The notes: generated from the letters alone by a model not told the origin. A stretch of DNA of 64,000 nucleotides from an uncultured Clostridia bacterium (GCA_946061515.1 CAMGRL010000001.1:62001-126000); one strand, 5' to 3'; shown: positions 1-9,544, numbered from the stretch's first letter. Made by a program: numbers and translations.

Positions 1-307
1 CCACAAAACAGGTGTTGTGGGGCTCCTTTGCCAACAGATTGAGATGGATCTCCGGCCCGTAGACATCCAGCTGGCAGTTGGACGAGGGGCGGATATAGGC
101 CTCATACCCGGTGAGCATCAGAAAATCGGGGGTGCTGAGATGGGTGTGGTCATAGGGGGCCTCGTGGTCGGTAATGGCCAGAACGGAATAGCCCCGGGAC
201 TTATAGGCCTCGGCCATGGCCTCCGGCGTCAGGCTGCCGTCAGACAGGTTGGAGTGGCTGTGCAGATTTGCCTTGAACTGAGGGAGATCGGGAGTGATTT
301 GGTACAT
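1..307 (-). CDS. PHP-domain metal-dependent phosphoesterase (N-terminal part, truncated by window edge)
   Basis: Reverse strand reads MYQITPDLPQFKANLHSHSNLSDGSLTPEAMAEAYKSRGYSVLAITDHE; HSHSNLSDG and ITDHE are PHP motifs. Confidence 0.85.
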   Translation of the reverse strand, partial: MYQITPDLPQFKANLHSHSNLSDGSLTPEAMAEAYKSRGYSVLAITDHEAPYDHTHLSTPDFLMLTGYEAYIRPSSNCQLDVYGPEIHLNLLAKEPHNTCFV

Positions 308-361
308 GGTTCCGTTTCCTTTCAAACAATGGGTCTGGTTGACAAAAATCAGTTACTCTTG

Positions 362-626
362 TTATAATAATACGTTCTGAACAAAGCCGCAAGCCTTGAA
401 AGCCTCGGCTTTCAAGGCCAACAGGCTTTGTTCAAGTGCAAGGGATTTGTGCTTGTTTGCACAAAATCCTTGCACCTTTCCTTGGCGTGGTGCGCCACGC
501 CAAGGAAAATACGCATTGTTACAATGACTGAATTCCATAAAACGGTTAAAAGAGCCGTTTTATGGAATTTCACGGCATAAGCCGTGTGAATAAACCGCAA
601 AGCGGTTTATTCAGCAGTCATTATAA
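362..626. repeat. Multi-hairpin (branched palindromic) intergenic element
   Basis: Consecutive perfect or near-perfect inverted repeats: 379-388/424-433, 393-404/407-418, 436-452/459-475, 477-490/495-508, 531-545/555-569, 588-598/602-612, with outer stem 523-530/615-622; TTATAAT at both ends. Confidence 0.8.
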
Positions 627-657
627 TAAAATTTAAGCATTTACAGGGGGGATAACT

Positions 658-1401
658 GTGCGCGAGCTGCGGCTGCTGGATATTTTGGGGACAATAAGGG
701 AAAAAGGCTATATGACGACCCAGGAGTTGGCGGAGAAATTCAACGTCAGCGTGTCCACCATACGGCGCGACCTGTCTGAACTGAACCGGCGGGGCATGGT
801 TTCCGTCAGCAAAAACGGCGTTGTCCCCATATCGGAGACCATCGTTGACACGCCGGTGGGCTTTCGTTCCACGGTGAATGTCCAGGCTAAGGCGCTCATT
901 GCCCGAAACGCGCTGCAATTGGTGAGCAGCGGCAGCGTGATCTTCCTGGATTCCTCCTCCACCGTACTGCAGATGGTCAGCGGCCTGCGGAACATGAGAA
1001 ATATCGTTGTGGTGACAAACAGTCTGCCCGTGGCCACCCGCTTTCAGGGCAGTTTGGTGCCGGTCCATCTGCTCGGCGGGGAGATGTCTACCTTATCCAA
1101 GGGCTTTTTTGGCCCGGCGGCAGAAGAGGCTGTGCGCGCTTTCAATTTTGACCTGGCCTTTTTCTCCCCGGTGGCGGTGACACCCACGGGCTTCGCGGCG
1201 GAAACCACGGAGTATGCGGCCTCTCTCCGCAGAGCGGCCATGGAGCAGGCCCAAAGCGCGGTGCTGCTGTTTGACCACAGCAAGATCGGACTGACACGGC
1301 CCTACAACTTTGCCCACCTGGATGCGTTCCGCTATCTGATCACGGACGATGAAAAGCATCCGCTTTCCGCCAGAGCCATTGTCAGACGGGTACACGCCTG
1401 A
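658..1401 (+). CDS. DeoR/GlpR family transcriptional regulator
   Basis: GTG start after gggggg RBS; N-terminal HTH TTQELAEKFNVSVSTIRRDLSELNRRG plus DeoR C-terminal sensor pattern. Confidence 0.9.
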   Translation: MRELRLLDILGTIREKGYMTTQELAEKFNVSVSTIRRDLSELNRRGMVSVSKNGVVPISETIVDTPVGFRSTVNVQAKALIARNALQLVSSGSVIFLDSSSTVLQMVSGLRNMRNIVVVTNSLPVATRFQGSLVPVHLLGGEMSTLSKGFFGPAAEEAVRAFNFDLAFFSPVAVTPTGFAAETTEYAASLRRAAMEQAQSAVLLFDHSKIGLTRPYNFAHLDAFRYLITDDEKHPLSARAIVRRVHA

Positions 1402-1424
1402 GTGCGGCGGGAAAGGAGACAGAG

Positions 1425-2159
1425 ATGTCGGAAGAACGCCTTCAAAAAATCCTGCGGCTGATTGAGAGCAGCCGTACCATAACCGCAAAGGAGCTGGAGT
1501 CCCAGCTCTATGTCAGTTCGGCCACCATTCGCAGGGATCTGACCGAGCTGTCCCGCCGTGGGCTGATCGTCAGAAGCCACGGCAAGGCAATGGCCGTGAC
1601 CCGCATGGCCCACGCCGTAACCCATGGCGAACCTGTTCAGCCCGACGACCCCATTGTGGCCGCGGCGGCTGCATTGGTCAAGCCCCACAGCACCATCTTT
1701 ATCGCTGCGGGCCGCTTCAGTCGCTCCCTGGCAAAGGCGGTGAGCCGGGTGGCGGATCTGACTGTGGTGACAGACAGCTTAGCCGCGGCTGACGCGCTGT
1801 GCGGCCATGCGGCCCACGTCCACTGCACCGGCGGGCGGCTGCAGGCGAGGGATGACGCGCTGTCCGGCAGCCAGGCGGCGGAGCTGGCCGGTCTGCTCTA
1901 TACCCATATGGCCTTCTTCAGCGGCGACGCGCTGACGGAGGACGGAGACATCACATTTTATCATATTGACCGCATGTCTGTTCTCCGCTCGGCGGCAAGG
2001 CACGCGGAGAAAAGAGTACTTCTGTTTTCCCGGGAGCAGATGAACGCGGAGCCCGGCAGCAGCCTGCTGCACTTAAAGGACATGGACTTTGTGGTTACGG
2101 ATATCCCCGGATATTTCAGCACCGGGTGTCACGGCACGGTGATCGGCGCCGGAGAATGA
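1425..2159 (+). CDS. DeoR/GlpR family transcriptional regulator (tandem paralogue)
   Basis: HTH TAKELESQLYVSSATIRRDLTELSRRGLIVRSHGKA. Confidence 0.88.
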   Translation: MSEERLQKILRLIESSRTITAKELESQLYVSSATIRRDLTELSRRGLIVRSHGKAMAVTRMAHAVTHGEPVQPDDPIVAAAAALVKPHSTIFIAAGRFSRSLAKAVSRVADLTVVTDSLAAADALCGHAAHVHCTGGRLQARDDALSGSQAAELAGLLYTHMAFFSGDALTEDGDITFYHIDRMSVLRSAARHAEKRVLLFSREQMNAEPGSSLLHLKDMDFVVTDIPGYFSTGCHGTVIGAGE

Positions 2160-2178
2160 GTGCCTCGCGCGAGACAAA

Positions 2179-2210
2179 AGGCGCACCGCCAAAAGCGGTG
2201 CGCCTCCTTT
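2179..2210. terminator. Convergent intrinsic terminator
   Basis: AGGCGCACCGC / GCGGTGCGCCT stem between convergent genes. Confidence 0.75.
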
Positions 2211-2220
2211 GCTTGCTGGG

Positions 2221-3078
2221 TTACTTCATTGCCGCCTTGGAATATCCGGTCATCATGTATTTCTGGAAGATCATAAACAGGATGATCAGCGGAAGCACAG
2301 CCAGTACGGCGCCGGCCATGATCTCATGGTAGTTGGACACAGCCTGTCCGGCGAAGGTATTTTTCAGCTGGGCAAGGCCAACGGTCAGAACACGGCGCAC
2401 TTCGTTTTTGGCGATGATCTTGGGCCAGAAGTAGGCGTTCCAGCCGTTGGAGAAGGTCACCAGGGTTACGGTGAAGATGGTGGCCTTGCTCATGGGAACA
2501 AGAACATCCCAGATAATGCCGAAGCGCCCCAGACCGTCGATCCGCCCGGCGTCAATATAGCTCTGGTCGATGGCCATGAAAGAGTTTCGCATCATAAAAA
2601 TATAATAGGCGGAAACAGATTCCGGCAGAATCAGACCCAGGAAGGTATCGGCCAGGCCCCAGTTAGCGCACATGATGTAGATGGGGATAAAGGTTACCTG
2701 CAGGGGGATCATCAGCGCGCCCAGCACCAGATAGAACATCACGTTGCGGCCTTTGAAGTTGCCGCAGGCGAAGCCGTAGGCGGCCAGGGTGCCAGTGCCC
2801 ACCTGAAGGATCAGGATGCCGGCGGTCATGACGATGGTGTTCCAGTAGTACTTCAGGAAGTTGGCGCGGGTCAGAACGTTAAGATAGTTCTCCGGGTGGA
2901 AGCTTTGCGGGAACAGGGTAGGAATGACCCGCTGCACTTCCTCCGCGGACTTCACGGAGGTGGCCAGCATCCAGTACAGAGGGAAGAGCATGACGATGGT
3001 GATGAGAACAGCCACAACAGTCTGGACATGATATCCGGCGCTGTGGTGCTTTTTCCGAATGGCAGTTTCAGGATTCAT
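2221..3078 (-). CDS. Carbohydrate / glycerol-3-phosphate ABC transporter permease (MalG/UgpE-like)
   Basis: CUT1 permease with EAA-like loop YIDAGRIDGLGRFGIIWDVLVPMSKA. Confidence 0.88.
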   Translation of the reverse strand: MNPETAIRKKHHSAGYHVQTVVAVLITIVMLFPLYWMLATSVKSAEEVQRVIPTLFPQSFHPENYLNVLTRANFLKYYWNTIVMTAGILILQVGTGTLAAYGFACGNFKGRNVMFYLVLGALMIPLQVTFIPIYIMCANWGLADTFLGLILPESVSAYYIFMMRNSFMAIDQSYIDAGRIDGLGRFGIIWDVLVPMSKATIFTVTLVTFSNGWNAYFWPKIIAKNEVRRVLTVGLAQLKNTFAGQAVSNYHEIMAGAVLAVLPLIILFMIFQKYMMTGYSKAAMK

Positions 3079-3094
3079 TTTTCTTCCCCCTTTC

Positions 3095-4054
3095 TTAAGC
3101 GTCGTAGTTGACCGAGTTGTTGGAGTACTTCATGGTCGCCACGGTGATGCACAGCAGGATCACGAAGAACATGACGGCGGAAGTGGCCGCACGGTCCATG
3201 CGGAAGTCCACCATAGCGTAACGGTAGATCAGGTAGACAAACACTTCGGTGGAACGGGCGGGGCCGCCGGAAGTCAGAATATCCACGGACTGGAACACCT
3301 TCATGGAGCTGAGGAAGGTGGTGACCAGCAGGAACAGTGTGGTGGGGGAGAGCAGAGGCAGGGTGATCTTGAAGAACTGCTGCCTGCCGTTTGCGCCGTC
3401 CAGAGAGGCCGCCTCATAGTACTGGGGCGAAATGCCCATCATGGCCGACAGATAGATCATCATGCCGTAGCCCAGAACGCGCCAGCAGGTGGTCATCAAA
3501 ACGGAGAGCAGAGCGGTAGACTCCTGGTTCAGCCAGTCCACCGGCTGCAGGCCGATAAGCTTGAGCAGGTAGTTCAGCACGCCGTAGTCAGTGTTCAGAA
3601 TCCAGAGGAAGACCACAGCGCAGGAGGACATGGCCACATACTTGGGCACAAACAGGATGGCACGCATGGCGCTGAAGGAGCGGGTCATGCGCTTGAAGAT
3701 CAGGGCGAAGATCATGCCGCCCACCATGGTGGCGAAGATCTCACCCAAAGAGTACAGGAAGGTCACCTTCAGCGAATTCCAGAGGTATTTGGCACCGGAA
3801 CCCGCAAAGAGCCACTTCCAGTTTTTCAGGCCCACAAAGTTCCATTCGGGCTTGAGCAGGTTCCAGTCGGTAAAGCTGATCTGGACCAGCTTGGCGACGG
3901 GGTAATAGGTAAAGACAGCGAGCAGAACCAGGGCGGGCAGCACGAAGAGAAAGTCAACGAATTTGGCTTTCTGTCTCTGGGTGATCCTGGGCTTTTTCTG
4001 CCCGGCCGGGGCCTGAGCCACGGCGGTTGTTGCGGTGACGTCGGTCATAAGCAT
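3095..4054 (-). CDS. Carbohydrate / glycerol-3-phosphate ABC transporter permease (MalF/UgpA-like)
   Basis: CUT1 permease; EAA loop YYEAASLDGANGRQQFFKITLPLLSPT; ATG at 4054 downstream of gaaagga. Confidence 0.88.
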   Translation of the reverse strand: MLMTDVTATTAVAQAPAGQKKPRITQRQKAKFVDFLFVLPALVLLAVFTYYPVAKLVQISFTDWNLLKPEWNFVGLKNWKWLFAGSGAKYLWNSLKVTFLYSLGEIFATMVGGMIFALIFKRMTRSFSAMRAILFVPKYVAMSSCAVVFLWILNTDYGVLNYLLKLIGLQPVDWLNQESTALLSVLMTTCWRVLGYGMMIYLSAMMGISPQYYEAASLDGANGRQQFFKITLPLLSPTTLFLLVTTFLSSMKVFQSVDILTSGGPARSTEVFVYLIYRYAMVDFRMDRAATSAVMFFVILLCITVATMKYSNNSVNYDA

Positions 4055-4164
4055 AAATCCTTTCTCTCCGATATGGGTGTACCTCAAGCCTTGCCGGAGA
4101 GCAAGGCTTGAGGCTTTGGTTAAACTTTATTCGGAGATCATTCTTTTATCTCCCAACGGAGAGA

Positions 4165-5502
4165 TCAGGCATGGTCCTCCAGGATCTCGTTGATCTCAAC
4201 GACCATGTTCTGGGATTCAGAGGTGACATCGCCGCCCTGGTTGATCATCACGTCCATGTAGTTCTTCCAGGTGGTAGCCAGCTCGCTCCATGCGGCGTTC
4301 TGGATACGGGGGTTGATCAGGTTCAGGTTGTCGAAGATGCACTGGAATGCGGGCTTGGCCTCCAGGAAGGCAACGCCTTCGGCGGTGGTCAGCACGGAGT
4401 TACGGGTGGGCAGGTAGCCGGTGCCTTCGGCCCACTTCATGTTGACTTCCTTGCCGCAGAGGTACTGCAGGAAGAGCCATGCGGCGTTCTTGGTGGCCTG
4501 GTCGTTGCCGGCGGGGATGCCCAGCACGCAGCCGCCGACCTCAGAGTACATGTCGCCGGTGGAAGCTGCGGGGTACCATGCCATGCCGACTTCGAAGTCG
4601 CACTTGTCAACATAGTTGTTGTACAGGGAAGAGGTGTGCATGACGGAGAAGGCCTCGCCGTCATAGAACTTCTGACGCATGGTTGCGGAAGCGTCGGTGC
4701 CGGTGGCCAGGTAGGCCAGACCGTCGTTGCACCAGCCCTTGATCATGTCGGTCACGCCGATAGCGGTGTCGCTGTCCAGATCGCAGGTGTTGTCGTCGGT
4801 GATGATCTCAACACCCTCGTTCAGGTACAGGGTCTCAAAGTACCACTGGTCCCAGCCGGGAACCACGGTGCCGTATCCGCCGCAGGCAGCTGCGCCGGCT
4901 TCCAGGAATGCGCCGAAGTCCTCAATGGTGGTGGGGACGGTGATGTTGTTCTCGTCGGCCAGGGTCTTGTTGTAGTAGATCACCTGGGTGGAGTGCAGGA
5001 AGGGCAGAGCGACCTGCTTGCCGTCGTACTGGGAGCTGGTGAGAAGACCGGTGGAGAAGTCGTCCACGTCGTAGCCGGTGGCTGCAATGTAGGGATCCAG
5101 GTTCTCAAACACACCGCCAGCGCCGTAGGAGGCCACATAGTCGGTGTTGGCCACGCAGACTGCGGGCAGACCGGTGCCGGCCGCGTGAGCGGCGACCAGA
5201 GCCTCGTTCACGTCTTTGTAAGCGCCTATATACTGAGCCTCGACGGTGACCAGATCCTGGGAAGCATTGAAGCCGTCAACGACCTCATTTACCAGATCGG
5301 AATACTGATCTTCGAGCGCGTGCCACCATACGATGGTGATGGGCTCGGTGACTTCATACATGGAAACATCTGCGGGCTCGGCCGATTCCTCGGCGGGAGC
5401 TGCGGATTCGGCCGGAGCTGCGGTGCTGCCGGTGGAGCCGCCGCATGCGCACAGGGTGAATACCATGCACAGTGCAAGAGCCAGTGCCAAAAACTTTTTC
5501 AT
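4165..5502 (-). CDS. Extracellular solute-binding lipoprotein (UgpB-like)
   Basis: Lipoprotein signal MKKFLALALALCMVFTLCACGG; ggaggaaca RBS; SBP family 1 composition; operonic with two permeases. Confidence 0.88.
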   Translation of the reverse strand: MKKFLALALALCMVFTLCACGGSTGSTAAPAESAAPAEESAEPADVSMYEVTEPITIVWWHALEDQYSDLVNEVVDGFNASQDLVTVEAQYIGAYKDVNEALVAAHAAGTGLPAVCVANTDYVASYGAGGVFENLDPYIAATGYDVDDFSTGLLTSSQYDGKQVALPFLHSTQVIYYNKTLADENNITVPTTIEDFGAFLEAGAAACGGYGTVVPGWDQWYFETLYLNEGVEIITDDNTCDLDSDTAIGVTDMIKGWCNDGLAYLATGTDASATMRQKFYDGEAFSVMHTSSLYNNYVDKCDFEVGMAWYPAASTGDMYSEVGGCVLGIPAGNDQATKNAAWLFLQYLCGKEVNMKWAEGTGYLPTRNSVLTTAEGVAFLEAKPAFQCIFDNLNLINPRIQNAAWSELATTWKNYMDVMINQGGDVTSESQNMVVEINEILEDHA

Positions 5503-5824
5503 TTGCTGTTCCTCCATTTTGTTCGTGATAGGTTATTGCTTTACAGCCCTGGGGCTGCGTGTTGGTTAAAGTATACCATTTCAGGCCCGAATTGACAAGC
5601 GCTCGCTCAAATTTTACGCGAACTTGCACAAAAATTGATTTTATTTCAAAGTCGCTCAAAAACTTGTACAAAAGTAAAAAATTGTGTGGTGTAATTTGTT
5701 CAGCTTAACCGAAAGTTTGAATTATTGAAGCGTCCAATGCGGCAGAGATTGAAATCAGAGGAGCAGAATGGTATACTGCAATGTGCGAATAAAGCCGTTT
5801 TTGCGGATATAAGGAGTAAGTTTG

Positions 5825-6547
5825 ATGAATACAATCAAATTCAATAAGAAGCAGGCAAAGACCATTGCTCACCGGGGCTTAAGCGGGCTGGAAAAGGAAA
5901 ACACCTGCGCGGCCTTCGTGGCGGCCGGCAACCGGGAGAGCTATTACGGCATTGAGACCGACGTGCACCGCACCGCTGACGGCCAGTTTGTGGTCTTTCA
6001 CGACGACAACACCGCCCGCGTGGGCGTGGACAGCCTCATCATCGAAAACAGCAGCTTTGAGACCCTGCGCAAGCTCCGGCTCACCGACATTGACGGGCAG
6101 CGGGGCCGCAATGATCTGGTCATCCCCACCCTGGCAGAATATATAGGCATCTGCAAAAAATATGAAAAAGAGTGTATCCTTGAGCTGAAAAATCAGTTCC
6201 GGGCCGCCGACGTGTATAAGGTCGTGGCCGCCATCGAAAAGATGGGCTATCTGGACCATGTCACCTTCATCTCCTTCCAGCTGAAAAATCTGGTGTATCT
6301 GCGCCGGCGCTATCCGAATCAGCCTGCCCAGTACCTGCTGGACAAATGGGACGACAATTCCCTTGACACATTGAAAAAATACAATCTGGGCCTGGACATC
6401 CGCTACACCAGCCTGACAAAGGAGATCGTGGATCAGGTCCACGCCGCCGGACTGGAGGTCAACTGCTGGACCGTGAACACCAGGGAAGACGGAGAAGCGC
6501 TGGCGGATATGGGCGTTGACTACATCACCACCAATATCCTTGAATAA
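5825..6547 (+). CDS. Glycerophosphodiester phosphodiesterase
   Basis: IAHRGLSGLEKENTCAAF, GIETDVHRTADGQFVVFHDD, CWTVNTRED motifs of GDPD. Confidence 0.93.
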   Translation: MNTIKFNKKQAKTIAHRGLSGLEKENTCAAFVAAGNRESYYGIETDVHRTADGQFVVFHDDNTARVGVDSLIIENSSFETLRKLRLTDIDGQRGRNDLVIPTLAEYIGICKKYEKECILELKNQFRAADVYKVVAAIEKMGYLDHVTFISFQLKNLVYLRRRYPNQPAQYLLDKWDDNSLDTLKKYNLGLDIRYTSLTKEIVDQVHAAGLEVNCWTVNTREDGEALADMGVDYITTNILE

Positions 6548-6570
6548 CGCGCCTCTGACAGGAGATATCC

Positions 6571-7218
6571 ATGTACCATCTCTTTAACCCCGAAAACAAA
6601 TTCTGGAATTTTATCGCGAAAATCACTGACGTGGCCTGCATGAGCATCCTGTGGGCCCTGGTGAGCCTTCCGGTTTTCACCATCGGCGCGACGACCACCG
6701 CCTTTTACGATTTTGCCCTGCACCAGGTGAACGACCGGGAAGGGAAGATCCTGAAAAGCTTCTTTTCTTCCTTCAAGGCCCATTTCGGCCGGGCCACCCT
6801 CCTTTGGCTCATTGAACTGGCGGGTATCGCCTTCCTTGCCCTGGACCTGTGGGCGGCGTGGAACTTCTTCCTGGCCAAGGGCGGCGTGGCCGGCATCGCC
6901 CTGCTGGGCTTCTGCGGCTGCATCGCGATCATCTTCCTCTCCTGCCTCATGTATGTCTATCCGCTGCTGGCAGCGTTCAACTTCAAGCTGAAGAAGATCC
7001 TCCACGACAGCTTCATCATGGCCATGGGTAATCTCCATGTGACCATCACCCTTTTCGTGATGACCGCGCTGGTGTGCGTGCTCATCTATTATGTCAGCGG
7101 ACTGTTTTTCTTCTGGATCGGCTTGTATATCTTTTTCTCCTCCTATTTCATCACCGGCGTTTTCCTGAAATACGTCCGGGACCCGGAGGAAGAGGGAAAG
7201 GAGCAGCTGGTAGAATGA
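6571..7218 (+). CDS. YesL/DUF624 family membrane protein
   Basis: MYHLFNPENKFWNFIAKITDVACMSILWALVSLPVFTIGATTTAFYDF, typical YesL start; several TM segments. Confidence 0.8.
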   Translation: MYHLFNPENKFWNFIAKITDVACMSILWALVSLPVFTIGATTTAFYDFALHQVNDREGKILKSFFSSFKAHFGRATLLWLIELAGIAFLALDLWAAWNFFLAKGGVAGIALLGFCGCIAIIFLSCLMYVYPLLAAFNFKLKKILHDSFIMAMGNLHVTITLFVMTALVCVLIYYVSGLFFFWIGLYIFFSSYFITGVFLKYVRDPEEEGKEQLVE

Positions 7219-7925
7219 TCGGCGGCTACGGACTGACCTTCCGGCAGAAGGTCAAAAAATGGCATGATACGGAGTCTGCCAAGCTGCGCACCATGAAATT
7301 CGGCGAGAAGATCGGGTACATTTTCACCTATTACTGGAAGTGGATGCTGCTGCTTCTGATCGTTGTCATGTTCTGCGGCTATGTGGGCGATGCGGTGGTA
7401 CAGGCCCATAAGGAGATCGTGCTGGAGGGCTTCTTCACCAACGACGACTATAACCTGTTCCCCGCCGGGGATCTGGAGAAGGATTTCACCGCCACGCTGG
7501 ACCTGAGCAAAAAGCAGGCGGTTGTTTTTGACGACACCCTGTATATCAGCCAGGACGGCGGAGCCACAGAGTACAGCGCCGCCAGCAACGGGAAAATTAT
7601 CGCCTATATGGCCACCCAGGAGCTGGACTTCGTGGTCACTACAGAGGCGGTGTACGAGTTTTACCGGGAAGATGTGCCCATGGCGGACCTGGGAAAGCTG
7701 CTGACGCCGGAGCTTTACGCGAAACTGGAAGCGTATCTGATCGAAGGCACGGACCCGGACGGGAACACCTGCTATACCGGCCTTGACATGAGCCAGAGCC
7801 GCTATGTGGCCGGGACGGACGCGGTTGGAGATGCAAGCATCACCGGACGCTATGTCCTGTTTGTCCCGTACAGCGCTCCGCATACCGAAATGCTGAACGA
7901 ATATATTGCATACTGCTTTTCATGA
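7215..7925 (+). CDS. Hypothetical membrane-anchored protein
   Basis: ATGA overlap with upstream gene; single TM near N-terminus (WMLLLLIVVMFCGYVG). Confidence 0.75.
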   Translation: MIGGYGLTFRQKVKKWHDTESAKLRTMKFGEKIGYIFTYYWKWMLLLLIVVMFCGYVGDAVVQAHKEIVLEGFFTNDDYNLFPAGDLEKDFTATLDLSKKQAVVFDDTLYISQDGGATEYSAASNGKIIAYMATQELDFVVTTEAVYEFYREDVPMADLGKLLTPELYAKLEAYLIEGTDPDGNTCYTGLDMSQSRYVAGTDAVGDASITGRYVLFVPYSAPHTEMLNEYIAYCFS

Positions 7926-7931
7926 TCCACG

Positions 7932-7977
7932 GCAGAAAACCGGCAGGCCCCGCAAAGGCCTGCCGGTTTTCTGCGTG
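7932..7977 (+). terminator. Intrinsic terminator
   Basis: GCAGAAAACCGGCAGGCC / GGCCTGCCGGTTTTCTGC. Confidence 0.85.
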
Positions 7978-8016
7978 CTGCACGAGCACGGCGAGATTAA
8001 ATTGGTGCGTTAAGGT

Positions 8017-9015
8017 TCAGAAATCAATTTCATATTCGAAATAGCGCCGGGATTCATTTTGCGCTTCACTGAAAACCGTGGCGTTTCCGGAGTATTTCAA
8101 ACCCTTGAGCACGGCGTCAATTTTAACCGCATCGGTTTCTTTCAAACCAGAGGAATTGCTCAGCTTCAGCATATATTTCTGATGAAGCAAAGGTGCGGCC
8201 GGGTCCATTCTCATGGCGACAAGGGTTTGTATGCTGGGGTCTCTCTGCATATATTTCAGACCCGGCTTGACCGGCGCGTGACCGGGAAAGGTCATCTCGG
8301 CGGCGATCTCCACGGTGGAATATTTCTTTTCGGAAGAAGTATGTGTTGCTTCGAGCGTTGCAGTTGACGCGGCTTTTCCATGTGCAGTTCCCTTTTTCTC
8401 CGAAAATGAGGTCTGCTCTTCCTTATAGGTAACCTTGAAATGCTTAGCGCCTAAATCTTGCGCGATCTTCTGCAATTCGTTGATCCGAACAACTTTCAGG
8501 TAACTGAAGTAATCGTCCAAGGCAATATAGCGGTCGCGGTCAGTAGGATCGACATAGTAAAACTCGCAGTCCCGATCCGGATAGAAGGTCAGACCATAAG
8601 CATCAATCGAGTCCTGAAAAATATTGACGGTATAGAGCCCTTTCTGGTCAGAAACATAACCGATAGACCCTTGGCATACATCGCTTTCGGCATGCTTTTT
8701 GTCCCGTTCAGTAATCCGAACAAATTTTGACATCAAAAATTCAGCGTCATCCAGAGTTTCCATAAAAATGGGGCAAAGTGTTTTCAAGTCCATCTGGCGG
8801 GACTTCTCTTCAAGGCTGCTTTTCAGCGCTTGCGCACCTTTTTTCGCAGCATCGCCCACAGAGCTTGCCATTTCGGATACATCGTTGAGATCAAACGTAC
8901 CGTCATCATTCCGGTCCATTGCCTGAATCGCAAAATCTTTTGACTTTTCCCAGATTTCTTTTGCGGTTTTTTCTGTGCCAGAGATGAAGGCGCCGAGTTT
9001 CGCTTTTTTCTCCAT
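8017..9015 (-). CDS. Hypothetical protein with single EF-hand-type Ca-binding loop
   Basis: Long ORF; loop DRNDDGTFDLND fits the EF-hand 12-residue consensus; base composition visibly more AT-rich than neighbours; ATG at 9015 (MEKKAKLG) after ggaggaatttgtt. Confidence 0.75.
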   Translation of the reverse strand: MEKKAKLGAFISGTEKTAKEIWEKSKDFAIQAMDRNDDGTFDLNDVSEMASSVGDAAKKGAQALKSSLEEKSRQMDLKTLCPIFMETLDDAEFLMSKFVRITERDKKHAESDVCQGSIGYVSDQKGLYTVNIFQDSIDAYGLTFYPDRDCEFYYVDPTDRDRYIALDDYFSYLKVVRINELQKIAQDLGAKHFKVTYKEEQTSFSEKKGTAHGKAASTATLEATHTSSEKKYSTVEIAAEMTFPGHAPVKPGLKYMQRDPSIQTLVAMRMDPAAPLLHQKYMLKLSNSSGLKETDAVKIDAVLKGLKYSGNATVFSEAQNESRRYFEYEIDF

Positions 9016-9182
9016 AACAAATTCCTCCATATTCTTATGCTATAAAAGGAAATGTATTTCCCGCGAATGATAATTATATTCTACATCATTTCTTACCTCT
9101 TGCAAATAGCCAAAATAAACCGGGAGGGTATATTTAAACAAAAAACGCTTCCCGGATTGTATCAATAAAGCAAAAAGCCCCG

Positions 9183-9311
9183 GACACGATTGCATCCAGG
9201 ACTTAATGGAGAGGCTTACCAGATTCGAACTGGCGGAGGCCTGCCGCTGCGCGGCTGCCCTCCGGCACCGATAAAAACGCGCTTCGCGCGTGAGGTCGCC
9301 AGTTCGAATGG
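9183..9311 (-). pseudogene. tRNA-Thr 3'-end fragment duplicated and inverted (tRNA remnant)
   Basis: ccagattcgaactggcg (9219-9235) repeats the T-arm of the intact tRNA at 9359-9434; inverted copy cgccagttcgaatgg 9297-9311; no 5' half. Confidence 0.65.
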
Positions 9312-9358
9312 TGCTTCTGAAAAACAAAAAAACCCAGACGCTACTGCATCCAGGCTTT

Positions 9359-9434
<76 letters not shown>

Positions 9435-9467
9435 AAAGTTGATGCCCCTTCAAAAAGGGGCATCTTG

Positions 9468-9544
9468 TGGCGACCGAGAAGGGACTTGAACCCTCGACCT
9501 CCGGCGTGACAGGCCGGCGTTCTAACCGACTGAACCACTCGGCC
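9468..9544 (-). tRNA. tRNA-Asp (anticodon GTC)
   Basis: GGCCGAG...CCGGC CTGTCAC GCCGG...GAGGG TTCAAGT CCCTT CTCGGTC G CCA cloverleaf. Confidence 0.95.

Noticed and set aside
412-600. 62-aa ORF in the hairpin element
   Set aside because: Entirely explained by inverted repeats; not listed as CDS, flagged only as a possible database artefact.
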